NCBI RefSeq assembly: GCF_900090285.1
Contig: NZ_LT607754.1
Coordinates: 1,426,001-1,490,000, forward strand
Source of the DNA: Micromonospora inositola
Lineage (GTDB): Bacteria; Actinomycetota; Actinomycetes; Mycobacteriales; Micromonosporaceae
Direction of reading: 5' to 3'
Length of the DNA stretch: 64,000 nucleotides
In this document: one piece after another, positions 50,330 to 57,230 of the stretch
Layout: the number at the start of each line of letters is the position of its first letter
How positions within the stretch are numbered: position 1 is the first letter of the stretch
Made by a program: the position numbers and the translations under genes
The notes under the pieces: generated by a model
What the model was told of the DNA's origin: nothing
Database searches by the model: none
What the model saw: the letters and a program-made list of their open reading frames with translations, nothing else

Positions 50330-50893
50330 ATGATGATCGCTAGTGCGGTGCTGCCAGGTGGGGTCTTACTGCGTCCACTCAACAGCGGCGACGCACCCGC
50401 GCTACTCGATGCGTACGTGCGCAATCGCGAGCACCTGCGTCCCTTCGATCCGGAGCGACCCGACTCCTTCTGGACCCTTGATGGCCAGCGCAGGCGGCTT
50501 GACTCGCTGATGCAGCAGCAAGAGGAAGGCACGCTGCTGGCCTGCGCGATGCAGCGTGACGATCTGGTGGTGGGATGCGCGTCGCTCAACACGATTGCGT
50601 TCGGTCCGCTGTGCAGCGCCAATCTGGGGTACTGGGTGGATGTCGCTGAGGTCGGACGAGGACTCGCCAGCGCCGCGGTTGGCGCACTCTGCCGTTTCGC
50701 CGACCGGGATCTCGGCCTGCACAGGGTCCAAGCAAGCACGAATCGGGCGAACGTTGCCTCGCAGCGGGTGCTGACGAAAAGCGGGTTCGAGCAGTTCGGG
50801 ACGGCACGCAACTACTTGTATATCAACGGCAGATGGCAGGACAGCCACCTCTTCGAGCGCATTCTCAACGGTCGGCCACCGACCTCTCGCTGA
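50330..50893 (+). CDS. GNAT family N-acetyltransferase (RimJ/RimL-like)
   Basis: This 187-residue protein has VLLRPLNSGDAPALLDAYVR at the start, ANLGYWVDVAEVGRGLASAA as the acetyl-CoA loop region (about residues 103-122), and NVASQRVLTKSGFEQFGTAR before the final strands. The ATG at 50330 is chosen; another ATG follows directly, and the frame is open upstream into the repeat. It probably acetylates an N-terminal or drug amine. It is a single gene with repeat copies on both sides. Confidence 0.9.
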   Translation: MMIASAVLPGGVLLRPLNSGDAPALLDAYVRNREHLRPFDPERPDSFWTLDGQRRRLDSLMQQQEEGTLLACAMQRDDLVVGCASLNTIAFGPLCSANLGYWVDVAEVGRGLASAAVGALCRFADRDLGLHRVQASTNRANVASQRVLTKSGFEQFGTARNYLYINGRWQDSHLFERILNGRPPTSR

Positions 50894-50903
50894 GCTGAGG
50901 TAA

Positions 50904-50972
50904 ACATCCGCTCATCGGCAGAGTCGGGCGGTAGCGGCTGGTGGGCGCGCGGTCGGCGGCAAATGAGTTCAC
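50904..50972 (+). repeat. Dispersed CGGCA repeat, two-box copy
   Basis: A 5' box ATCCGCTCATCGGCAGAGTC and a 3' box GCGGTCGGCGGCAAATGAGT are about 46 bp apart. It begins 11 bp after the GNAT stop and overlaps the last codon of the PH-domain gene. Confidence 0.65.
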
Positions 50973-51466
50973 CGAAGCTGGAGCAGCCCACGTTTGGCCA
51001 TATAGGCTCGCAACGTTTCGGCGTCCTCGGAGGACATCAAGCGGCGTGGGATCACGGTCGCCGGCATCCGGCCGACGTACACGATCCAGAACTCAGGGGT
51101 GTCCCTTACCTGAGCGACCCCGTCCCAGGCGATGCCGCCGGACTCTGAGCCGCTGCGCATCATGATGTTGTCGTCGGTGATCTCGTAGGCGCCCTCGACA
51201 GCGTAGCGACTGGAGCGGCGCCGGGCGCGCAACCGCACCCACGGCGAGTACAGCATTGACAGCAGGCCACCCACAACCATCGCCATGCACAGCGGCGAGA
51301 TCTGGTCGCCCCACGCGAACGCCCGCGAGACGGCGAAACCGATCGCCCCGACCGCCGCCAGCACCGCGCCGATATAACCGTACTTGCGCAGCCGAACACT
51401 GCTGAGCGCAGCGGCCACGCGGCCTGGGTAGGCGGGATCGGCTGGGACGTCAAAACGGATGTGCAC
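50969..51466 (-). CDS. PH-domain/YcxB-like membrane protein
   Basis: This 165-residue protein has two adjacent transmembrane helices (about residues 29-48 and 55-72: YIGAVLAAVGAIGFAVSRAF, then MAMVVGGLLSMLYSP). A C-terminal PH-like YcxB domain follows (VEGAYEITDDNIMMRSGSES, then EFWIVYVGRMPATVIPRRLM). It is anchored in the membrane with a cytosolic beta domain; role unknown. The GTG at 51466 gives the usual family start. Confidence 0.8.
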   Translation of the reverse strand: MHIRFDVPADPAYPGRVAAALSSVRLRKYGYIGAVLAAVGAIGFAVSRAFAWGDQISPLCMAMVVGGLLSMLYSPWVRLRARRRSSRYAVEGAYEITDDNIMMRSGSESGGIAWDGVAQVRDTPEFWIVYVGRMPATVIPRRLMSSEDAETLRAYMAKRGLLQLR

Positions 51467-51543
51467 GCCAGAACGATAGTGCCCCCACCCGCCCCCGGGC
51501 AGCGCCTGACTCGCGCCCCGCTGGGCGGATCGTCGGGGGCCGC

Positions 51544-51614
51544 CCGTTGTCAGCGGCAAATCAGTACGTTGGCTGCCAGTCACATTCCGGGCGCGATCAG
51601 CGGCAGAAGTGGAG
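51544..51614 (+). repeat. Dispersed CGGCA repeat, two-box copy
   Basis: GTTGTCAGCGGCAAATCAGT and GCGCGATCAGCGGCAGAAGT lie about 50 bp apart, between the PH-domain gene and the next hypothetical gene. Confidence 0.6.
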
Positions 51615-51667
51615 GTCTACGGCCTGCTCGAAAGGTGAAATGGGACCGGTGAGGCTGCGAGCGGCAG

Positions 51668-52783
51668 CTACTTCTGGGTGAACACGGCTCGGAAAGCAGC
51701 GAGATCGACCGGGCCGATCTCGAGCGCGGACTTGAGCGTGCTCAGAGCGGCGACGAGCGGATCCTCCTCACGGGCGGCGACTATCGCGAAGACCATTTGC
51801 ACCTGTGGCTCCATCGCGGGCAGCTCGATCTTCCCGATCGAGGTAGGGCTGTAGATGAAGGAAGAACTAAAGCTGTGCACGGCGGTTTCCTCCGGCACAT
51901 CCCACAAGCGGTTGAGCGCCGTCCGGTAGTCGGTGAACGAGGGAGGCGGCGGGTCACCCCGGTCGAGGGCATCCAGTGCCTCGGCAACCCAGTCCAGCTC
52001 GGCGGCACCAGCCTGGATAGCAGCTGACCGGGCGGCCCAGGCTGCCATGGCACGCTGCTGCGCCGGCTCGGCGGCGGCGATCTCATCGACCAGGTCGCGG
52101 TCGACGCGGGCCACGTCCTTCGCCCACGCTTCGACCTGGCGGAGCCGGTCACTGTCCGGCAGGCGACCGCCCCAGTCACGCGTCGCCCGCGCGCGGAAAT
52201 ACTCCCTCTCCCGCCTCTTTTTCTCCTCCTGTTGCCGGCGGGCCGCTTCGACACGTTCCGCGTAGGTCGGCCGCGGCGGCGTCTTCTGAGCGACGCGGTG
52301 CCGGTTCGCAGCGACCGTCGAGGTCTGCCGGACGATCCGGTCGGGCCCCGCCTTCGCGGGCCAGAACTGCAGCAGGTACCGCTCGGGCGGGTCGTCGACA
52401 ACGCGATCCTCGTTGTCGTAGCCGATCGCGCAGAACCGTACGCGGTAGGTGTCCTGGTCCAACTCGAGCCGGACGGTCAGCCTGTGATCGCCCGTCAGGA
52501 GCAGCTGGTCCGGCTCCGTGCGGGTGTACGACGCCTCCGCTACCTCGGTCCAGACTGGGTCGAGCAGCGGCTCGCTTTCGTGCCGTTCGATGCGCAGCGG
52601 CACATAGCCGGTATGCAATCCCGTGTTGAACACGAGCGCGCCGGGTTCGGCGGCTCCGCACAGCCCGTTGACCTGACCACCTTGCCCGTCGCCGACCGCG
52701 TGGGCGGCCACATCGCCCCCCAAGCGGAACACGTGGAATTCGACAGAGACGCGATCATCAAACAGAACATGCACAACATCCAT
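51668..52783 (-). CDS. Large hypothetical protein with central charged helix
   Basis: This 371-residue protein is soluble. The N-terminal third is beta-rich (VLFDDRVSVEFHVFRLGGDV, then LLLTGDHRLTVRLELDQDTY). A strongly charged helical segment follows at about residues 170-205 (RVEAARRQQEEKKRREREYF), then a helical C-terminus ending LGIGPVDLAAF-like. I do not recognise the family. The ATG at 52783 lies at the very edge of a repeat copy, which therefore contains or abuts its ribosome binding region. It is a single gene between repeats. Confidence 0.65.
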   Translation of the reverse strand: MDVVHVLFDDRVSVEFHVFRLGGDVAAHAVGDGQGGQVNGLCGAAEPGALVFNTGLHTGYVPLRIERHESEPLLDPVWTEVAEASYTRTEPDQLLLTGDHRLTVRLELDQDTYRVRFCAIGYDNEDRVVDDPPERYLLQFWPAKAGPDRIVRQTSTVAANRHRVAQKTPPRPTYAERVEAARRQQEEKKRREREYFRARATRDWGGRLPDSDRLRQVEAWAKDVARVDRDLVDEIAAAEPAQQRAMAAWAARSAAIQAGAAELDWVAEALDALDRGDPPPPSFTDYRTALNRLWDVPEETAVHSFSSSFIYSPTSIGKIELPAMEPQVQMVFAIVAAREEDPLVAALSTLKSALEIGPVDLAAFRAVFTQK

Positions 52784-52785
52784 GA

Positions 52786-52812
52786 TCCGCGCTCATCGGC
52801 AGATCCGTACGT
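52786..52812 (+). repeat. Dispersed CGGCA repeat, rightmost copy
   Basis: ATCCGCGCTCATCGGCAGAT and following CCGTACG lie 2 bp upstream of the hypothetical gene start. No further copy is seen to the right. Confidence 0.6.
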
Positions 52813-52904
52813 TCAGGCGCCGACGGCACGCCGCCTAAGCTCCGGCGCCTGTCGCACATCACCTGGCGAATCCGCGTCGCACATCAGTTGTCGGGTCACA
52901 CGGC

Positions 52905-52993
52905 GGATGCGTCGGCCGGCTGCTGTTGTGCTGGCTCGGCCGTCTCCTCCAAAACCCATTGCAGGTAGGCCGGGTTGCCGGCGATGACCGGCA
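52905..52993 (-). pseudogene. C-terminal fragment of an unidentified protein
   Basis: The minus strand reads GNPAYLQWVLEETAEPAQQQ and ends at a stop near 52905. It looks like the tail of a real protein cut off at about 52993, where the rep remnant begins. That makes 52993 a recombination junction. Confidence 0.4.
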
Positions 52994-52998
52994 TGGCG

Positions 52999-53437
52999 AC
53001 CCCGTGCTCGGAGCGGTGCGCCAACTGGCTGCTCTACGGCGTCCAACCCAAGAAGGCGCGCCCGGGGCTCAAGCCGGGCAACTGCAAGAACAAGGTCCAC
53101 AAGCGGGAAACTCTCGGCAGCGGCGGCCGGCGGGTGCTGCTCTCCCGCCAGTGGTCCGGCAAGACCCTGGCCGACCACCGGACCGACCGCCGCGAGTGGG
53201 TCAAAGCGCTGCTCGGCGTCACCACCGACGCCGATACCGCATCGGCCGGCGGTGAACAACGGCACGCCTGGGAGCTCGCCAAACCCACCGACCCTGACGT
53301 GCCACCCCTCGGTCACCGCGTCCTCCGGGCGATATCCGAACGCACGCCAATGGCGGGCAACACTCGACGCCACCAGACGCAACCAGGCACCACCCCATGT
53401 TTTCGGCAACTCCACGAACCAGGAGGGAGCAGCATGA
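52999..53437 (+). pseudogene. RepSA-type replication initiator, C-terminal remnant with frameshift
   Basis: The frame reads YGVQPKKARPGLKPGNCKNK, GRRVLLSRQWSGKTLADHRT and DPDVPPLGHRVLRAISER, the C-terminal part of the rolling-circle initiator of AICE elements such as pSAM2. A few extra bases near 53340 shift the last part (QWRATLDATRRNQAPPHVFG) to another frame, which ends at 53437. The N-terminal catalytic half is missing. It precedes xis and int, the standard AICE order. Confidence 0.8.
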
Positions 53438-53624
53438 AGACCCGACCCAGACCATCGAACCGCTGTGGACGGCTGAGGACGTGTCGACCTTCCTCGGGGT
53501 ACCGGTGGGCACCCTCTATCAGTGGCGCTACCGCCGGATCGGGCCGCGGGCGTCTCGGGTCGGTCGGCATCTGCGATATGACCCGGCCGACGTGCGCTCC
53601 TGCCTGACTAAGCAGGCGGGGTAG
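53397..53624 (+). CDS. xis: AlpA-type excisionase (helix-turn-helix)
   Basis: This 75-residue protein is a MerR/AlpA-like winged helix: PLWTAEDVSTFLGVPVGTLY, then YRRIGPRASRVGRHLRYDPA and DVRSCLTK. It should bend DNA at the att site and direct excision. The only in-frame ATG (53397) overlaps the rep remnant. The better-placed ATG at 53434, 7 bases after GGAGGG, is out of frame, so a small shift may have damaged the start. The stop is 2 bp before the int start. Confidence 0.75.
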   Translation: MFSATPRTRREQHEDPTQTIEPLWTAEDVSTFLGVPVGTLYQWRYRRIGPRASRVGRHLRYDPADVRSCLTKQAG

Positions 53625-53626
53625 CC

Positions 53627-54274
53627 GTGAGCGTCGAGAGGCGGCCGAATCGGAAGTGGCGGGCTCGGGTCCGGGAGGCCTCTGGGAAGGAGATCGCTCG
53701 GCACTTCGACCGTAAGTCGGATGCGGAGCGGTGGGAGGCGTCCGTTAAGGCTCCCATGGCGCGGGGCGACTGGATCGACCCGGCTCGGTCGCGGGTGACG
53801 GTGGGCGCCTGGGCGGCGCAGTGGATGGCGGCTGAGGTGCAGCTCAAGCCGACGACTCGCGCCCGCTACGAGCTGGCGCTACGGCGTCAGGTGCTCCCGA
53901 TGTGGGGGGAGATCCCGCTTTCGGCAGTGTCTCATGCCGAGGTGGCGGCCTGGGTTCAGCGGCTCACCGCGTCCGGCCTCGCTCCGGCCACTGTCCGCTA
54001 CGCGCACGTCGGCACCCCGATCCACCCACGCAACGACTACCGCTCGTTCCGCGAGATCATCCGACAGGCCGGTCTGCGGCAGGTCCGGCTGCACGACCTA
54101 CGGCACACGGCGGCGAGCGTCCTCCTCGCCCAGGGCGTGCCCGCCCGCGTGGTCATGGAAATCCTCGGCCACTCACAGATCAGCGTGACGCTCAACATCT
54201 ACGCACATGTCGCCCCCGAGATCGCGCGGAAAGCGGCGGCACGGCTGGAGGGGGCGCTGTGGTCGAGTGAGTGA
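53627..54274 (+). pseudogene. int: Site-specific integrase with in-frame internal deletion
   Basis: The 215-residue frame is intact but about half the usual 380-400. The N-terminal arm-binding region (RRPNRKWRARVREASGKEIA) and SAM-like core (QLKPTTRARYELALRRQVLP) are present. After LAPATVRYAH it jumps to PRNDYRSFREIIRQAGLR, losing the part with the first catalytic arginine. The end keeps HDLRHTAAS (HxxR), LGHSQISVT and the tyrosine in NIYAHV. It belongs to the tyrosine recombinase family and is presumably inactive. A hairpin and the tRNA-Thr 3' copy follow, as expected for an attachment site. Confidence 0.8.
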
Positions 54275-54307
54275 CATGTTGGCTGCTCGGCTCTTGAAGG
54301 CCATGGA

Positions 54308-54354
54308 AAAGGCCCAGGTCATGACCGGCGATCTAGCCGGTGACCTGGGCCTTT
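54308..54354. terminator. Hairpin between int and the att site
   Basis: AAAGGCCCAGGTCA (54308-54321) pairs exactly with 54341-54354, with an inner CCGGC/GCCGG stem. A-runs and T-runs flank it, so it can terminate in both directions. A diverged copy lies at 56971. Confidence 0.8.
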
Positions 54355-54360
54355 CTCTGG

Positions 54361-54403
54361 AGCCGCCTGACGGAATCGAACCATCGACCTACGCATTACG
54401 AGT
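54361..54403 (-). other. Attachment-site copy: 3' 43 bp of tRNA-Thr
   Basis: These 43 bp match 57023-57065 of the intact tRNA-Thr with one mismatch (54383). A TGG for the CCA end precedes them. Past 54403 the sequence diverges at once. This is the att core of an element inserted at the 3' end of the tRNA gene. Confidence 0.85.
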
Positions 54404-54665
54404 CAGTACCCGGGCGCTGGCCCACCGCCTGGCCCTCGTGCCCCACATGGTGTCCGCGTTCGCGATCGTCCGCTCCTGCTCGCCGGGTTGGCTGCTCACT
54501 TGGCTGCTCGCGTATCAGCCGCTGGTGCTGGCCGTCGGCGTTCCGCCATGGGGCAGCAGTGGGTACCGAGTTGTCGGCTGTCACCACTGGTGGCGACCCA
54601 TCGACGAGCAGAGTGCCGGGCCGGTCGGTGCGATCGAGCCCGCACTGCTGATCGCTCAGGAGGGA

Positions 54666-56567
54666 CTAACGTCCGATGTCCGTGGGGTTGCTCGACGAAG
54701 TGGCCCCGAGCGGCCCGCCGAGCCACGTCCCGATCTGTGTCTGCTGGGACGAGCTCACCACTACGGACGAGCCGAAGACCAGGCCGGTGTGCACCGATCC
54801 GCTCGACTCCTTGAGCAGCGAGACCCCGTCGGTCCCGAGGGCGGCATCGGCGCCCGGGGTGAGCATCAACGGGCCACCGAGCACGCCCATCAGCGCGCCG
54901 CCGGTCAGCGCATCCGGCCAGTTGGTCCCGGTGGCGAAGCCCGTGTACCGCTGGCCCTCGAAGAGTTCCAGGGCGACGGCGTACGCCGTCTCGTACCGGG
55001 TCCGGCCGGAGAACCCACGGACGTACGGACCGACCGGGTCGTACGAGTAGGCCGCGTCCATGCCCTGCGCTCCGATGCCGTACAGCATCCGTTGCTCCTT
55101 AGGTTGCGAGTCGAGGAATGCCTTCGTCACCGGCGGGATCACCCCGTCCCTGGTGAGCAACACCACAGCGGACCGGTAGCGGCCGTCCCCGGCGTTGGTG
55201 GCACCGGCCGCGGCGCCAGCGGCCAGAGCATCCGGAAAATTCATCCCGGTAGCCAGGAACACCTGTTCCGGATTCGGATCGATCGCCTTTGCGATCTCCA
55301 CCGACGTCGCGAAGCGATCCGGGCCAGCGAGCCGCTTCACGTAGTAACCCATCGCTCGAACCTGATCCTCGACCGCCTTCGACAGCGCCCCGGTGCTACC
55401 CAACAGGTAGACCGTGCTTTGTCCGGGAAGCAGAATCCGCTGCATCTCGGCCTTGGTCGTCGCCTCCAGCCGGTCCGGCGGCGTCAACAACAGCGGACCG
55501 CCCATCTGCGCCGCCAACGCCCCACCACTCAGCGCGTCGGCATAGGTGTCCGACCGCGTCAGAACCGCCGCGAAGGCGCCGCCATCAGCCCACCGTGATC
55601 GGGACACCGCCACCGCGGTCTCGAACCGGTTCGCACCGGACAGCCGCGCGACCCGCTCCCTTCTCTGCGGCTGATACGCCGGCACACCGTCCAGACCCGG
55701 CACCGCCACCGGCGCGGACGAACCGTCCGCCAACGCCGTGTACACCGGCCACGCACCCGTCGACGTGACCCTGCTGAACGCCAATGAGGTGCCATCCGGC
55801 GACCAGGTGGGGTTGTCGTACTGGACGCCGGCAGGGGTGACCGTCACCTCGTTCTCACCGGCCAGATCGGATACGACGATCCGGCCGGCGCGAACGAAGG
55901 CCACCCGGGAGCCGTCCGGCGAGATCGACGGATTCGACCCGTTGTCGTCAACAAGTCTCCAGCGCTCGAACCACTCCTTCGAACCGTCGTACATCAGGAC
56001 GGCCGGCTGGCCGGACGGCAGACCCGAACCGTTGTCGTCCTGGCGCTGGCACACCACGAGCTTGCCGGGCCCGCCATCCGGATTCAGATAGTGCTTCCCG
56101 TCGTTGGGCGAGAGCCACCCGTGGCCCAGGAGCCCGCCGACCTGATCCGTCACGACACGCCATGGGGCGCTGGCTGAAGCCTTCTCCGACCAGGCGACAG
56201 CGCTACCGTCAGCCCACCACGTCAGGCCGCTGCGTCGGACCCCGCCATCCGGTGGCGAGTTCACCGTGTAGCGGGCCGCACCATCGTTGAACCGGATCCT
56301 CTTGATGCCCGCATGCTGGTCGAAATAGATCGCCTGACTGCCATCCGGAGACCAGGTGGCATCCGTGATGGTGTCCGGCGAGCTGAGGGCCGTCCGGGAC
56401 GGATCCCCGTGAAACTTGATGGCGGTCCCGCCGCTACTGCTCGTCAGCACGCTGCCCGAGCCAGGGAAGCTGGCCGTGGCAGGCGTACCGCCGGCCAGCA
56501 GAACGGTCGCAGCGAATGCGAGGGCCGACGCGGCAGCGACCGGCCCCCGGATCGGAGATCGAGGCAC
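54666..56567 (-). CDS. Secreted cell-wall-binding repeat (CWB2) protein with beta-propeller-like N-terminus
   Basis: This 633-residue protein has a signal peptide (residues 1 to about 32). A TolB/PD40-like propeller region follows (ATWSPDGSQAIYFDQ, PSISPDGSRVAFVRA, PTWSPDGTSLAFSRV), then three cell-wall-binding type 2 repeats from about residue 308 (RLSGANRFETAVAVSRSRWA, RLAGPDRFATSVEIAKAIDP, FSGRTRYETAYAVALELFEG). It should sit on the cell surface, attached to wall polymers. AAGGAG lies before the GTG start. It is the only intact gene between the two tRNA-Thr sites. The propeller-plus-CWB2 layout may bind a glycan or protein ligand, which is inference. Confidence 0.9.
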   Translation of the reverse strand: MPRSPIRGPVAAASALAFAATVLLAGGTPATASFPGSGSVLTSSSGGTAIKFHGDPSRTALSSPDTITDATWSPDGSQAIYFDQHAGIKRIRFNDGAARYTVNSPPDGGVRRSGLTWWADGSAVAWSEKASASAPWRVVTDQVGGLLGHGWLSPNDGKHYLNPDGGPGKLVVCQRQDDNGSGLPSGQPAVLMYDGSKEWFERWRLVDDNGSNPSISPDGSRVAFVRAGRIVVSDLAGENEVTVTPAGVQYDNPTWSPDGTSLAFSRVTSTGAWPVYTALADGSSAPVAVPGLDGVPAYQPQRRERVARLSGANRFETAVAVSRSRWADGGAFAAVLTRSDTYADALSGGALAAQMGGPLLLTPPDRLEATTKAEMQRILLPGQSTVYLLGSTGALSKAVEDQVRAMGYYVKRLAGPDRFATSVEIAKAIDPNPEQVFLATGMNFPDALAAGAAAGATNAGDGRYRSAVVLLTRDGVIPPVTKAFLDSQPKEQRMLYGIGAQGMDAAYSYDPVGPYVRGFSGRTRYETAYAVALELFEGQRYTGFATGTNWPDALTGGALMGVLGGPLMLTPGADAALGTDGVSLLKESSGSVHTGLVFGSSVVVSSSQQTQIGTWLGGPLGATSSSNPTDIGR

Positions 56568-56694
56568 CTGCGCACTCCTTGCGGGGAAGCGCGCCTTCTT
56601 CCGTGTGTCGATTGAATCCGACGAGGGCAGCGCGCACCGGAGACCCTATAGCTATCGGCCGACTCCGTGGTGCCCGTGATCGAAAATCCGCGCA

Positions 56695-56935
56695 CCGACT
56701 ACCGCTCGTTCCGTAAGATCATCCAGCATGTCGGTCTCCGGCAGGTCCGCCTCCACGATGCGGCACACGGCGGCCAGCGTCCTCATCGCCCAAGGCGTGC
56801 CCGCCCGTGTGGTCATGGAGATCCTCGGCCACTCGCAGATCAGCGTGACGCTCAACATCTACGCACATGTCGCCCCTCGAGATCGCGCGGGAAGCAGCAT
56901 CGCGGCTGGAGGGGGGCGCTGTGGTCGAGTGAGTG
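56695..56935 (+). pseudogene. Second integrase C-terminal remnant
   Basis: The sequence matches the last 80 codons of the int at 53627: TDYRSFRKIIQHVGLRQVR, AQGVPARVVMEILGHSQIS and VTLNIYAHVAP, across at least two frameshifts (near 56757 and 56877). The N-terminal part is absent. It lies in the same position relative to tRNA-Thr as the left copy does to its att fragment. Confidence 0.8.
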
Positions 56936-56970
56936 ACTCTCTGGCTGCTCGGCTCTACGACGGCATGAAG

Positions 56971-57012
56971 AAGGCCCAGGTCATGATCGGCGATCAAGCC
57001 GGTGACCTGGAC
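56971..57012 (-). terminator. Terminator of tRNA-Thr
   Basis: AAGGCCCAGGTCA and a slightly mismatched complement form a hairpin directly downstream of the tRNA on its strand. It is a diverged copy of 54308-54354. Confidence 0.6.
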
Positions 57013-57022
57013 CTCTCTATGG

Positions 57023-57096
57023 AGCCGCCTGACGGAATCGAACCGTCGACCTACGCATTACGAGTGCGTCGCTCTAGCCGACTGAGCTAAGGCGGC
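57023..57096 (-). tRNA. tRNA-Thr (anticodon CGT)
   Basis: Read on the minus strand, a 74-nt tRNA folds with acceptor GCCGCCU/AGGCGGC and discriminator U. The D arm contains AGCUCAGUCGG, the anticodon stem ACGCA/UGCGU encloses the loop CUCGUAA (anticodon CGU, reading ACG), and the T arm contains GGUUCGAUUCC. CCA is encoded at 57020-57022. It is the insertion site of the integrative elements to its left; integration restores the 3' half, so the gene remains functional. Confidence 0.95.
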
Positions 57097-57230
57097 AACG
57101 ATCGTCAAGTGTACGGCACACTCCCGCCCCTGGCCGAACGGGATCCCCCGGCACCGGGATCCGGACATCGAGGAATGTTTGGTCGTTCGCCGGGCAGCGC
57201 TCGCAGGCGGTCGGGACTACCCTGCGGCGG

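Larger units (their letters stand above)
54043..54403 (+). repeat. Left copy of a ~370-bp direct repeat (int 3' end + hairpin + tRNA-Thr 3' part)
   Basis: This segment aligns along its whole length with about 56690-57065. Both hold the last 75 or so codons of an integrase gene, a WSSE-stop end, a hairpin and 43 bp of tRNA-Thr. They are diverged, so they come from two related elements rather than a recent duplication. Confidence 0.8.
56690..57065 (+). repeat. Right copy of the ~370-bp direct repeat
   Basis: Partner of 54043-54403. Here the tRNA-Thr part is the intact gene rather than a fragment, so this is the original chromosomal insertion site. Confidence 0.8.

Noticed and set aside
18879..52812. 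A classical integron cassette array
   Set aside because: No IntI-like gene with its extra helix is seen, the repeats lack the GTTRRRY/RYYYAAC attC ends, gene orientations are mixed and several intervals exceed 3 kb. Only a looser cassette-like idea is kept.
54666..56567. Long plus-strand frames opposite the CWB2 protein
   Set aside because: They are low-complexity, proline- and arginine-rich shadows of the real minus-strand gene.
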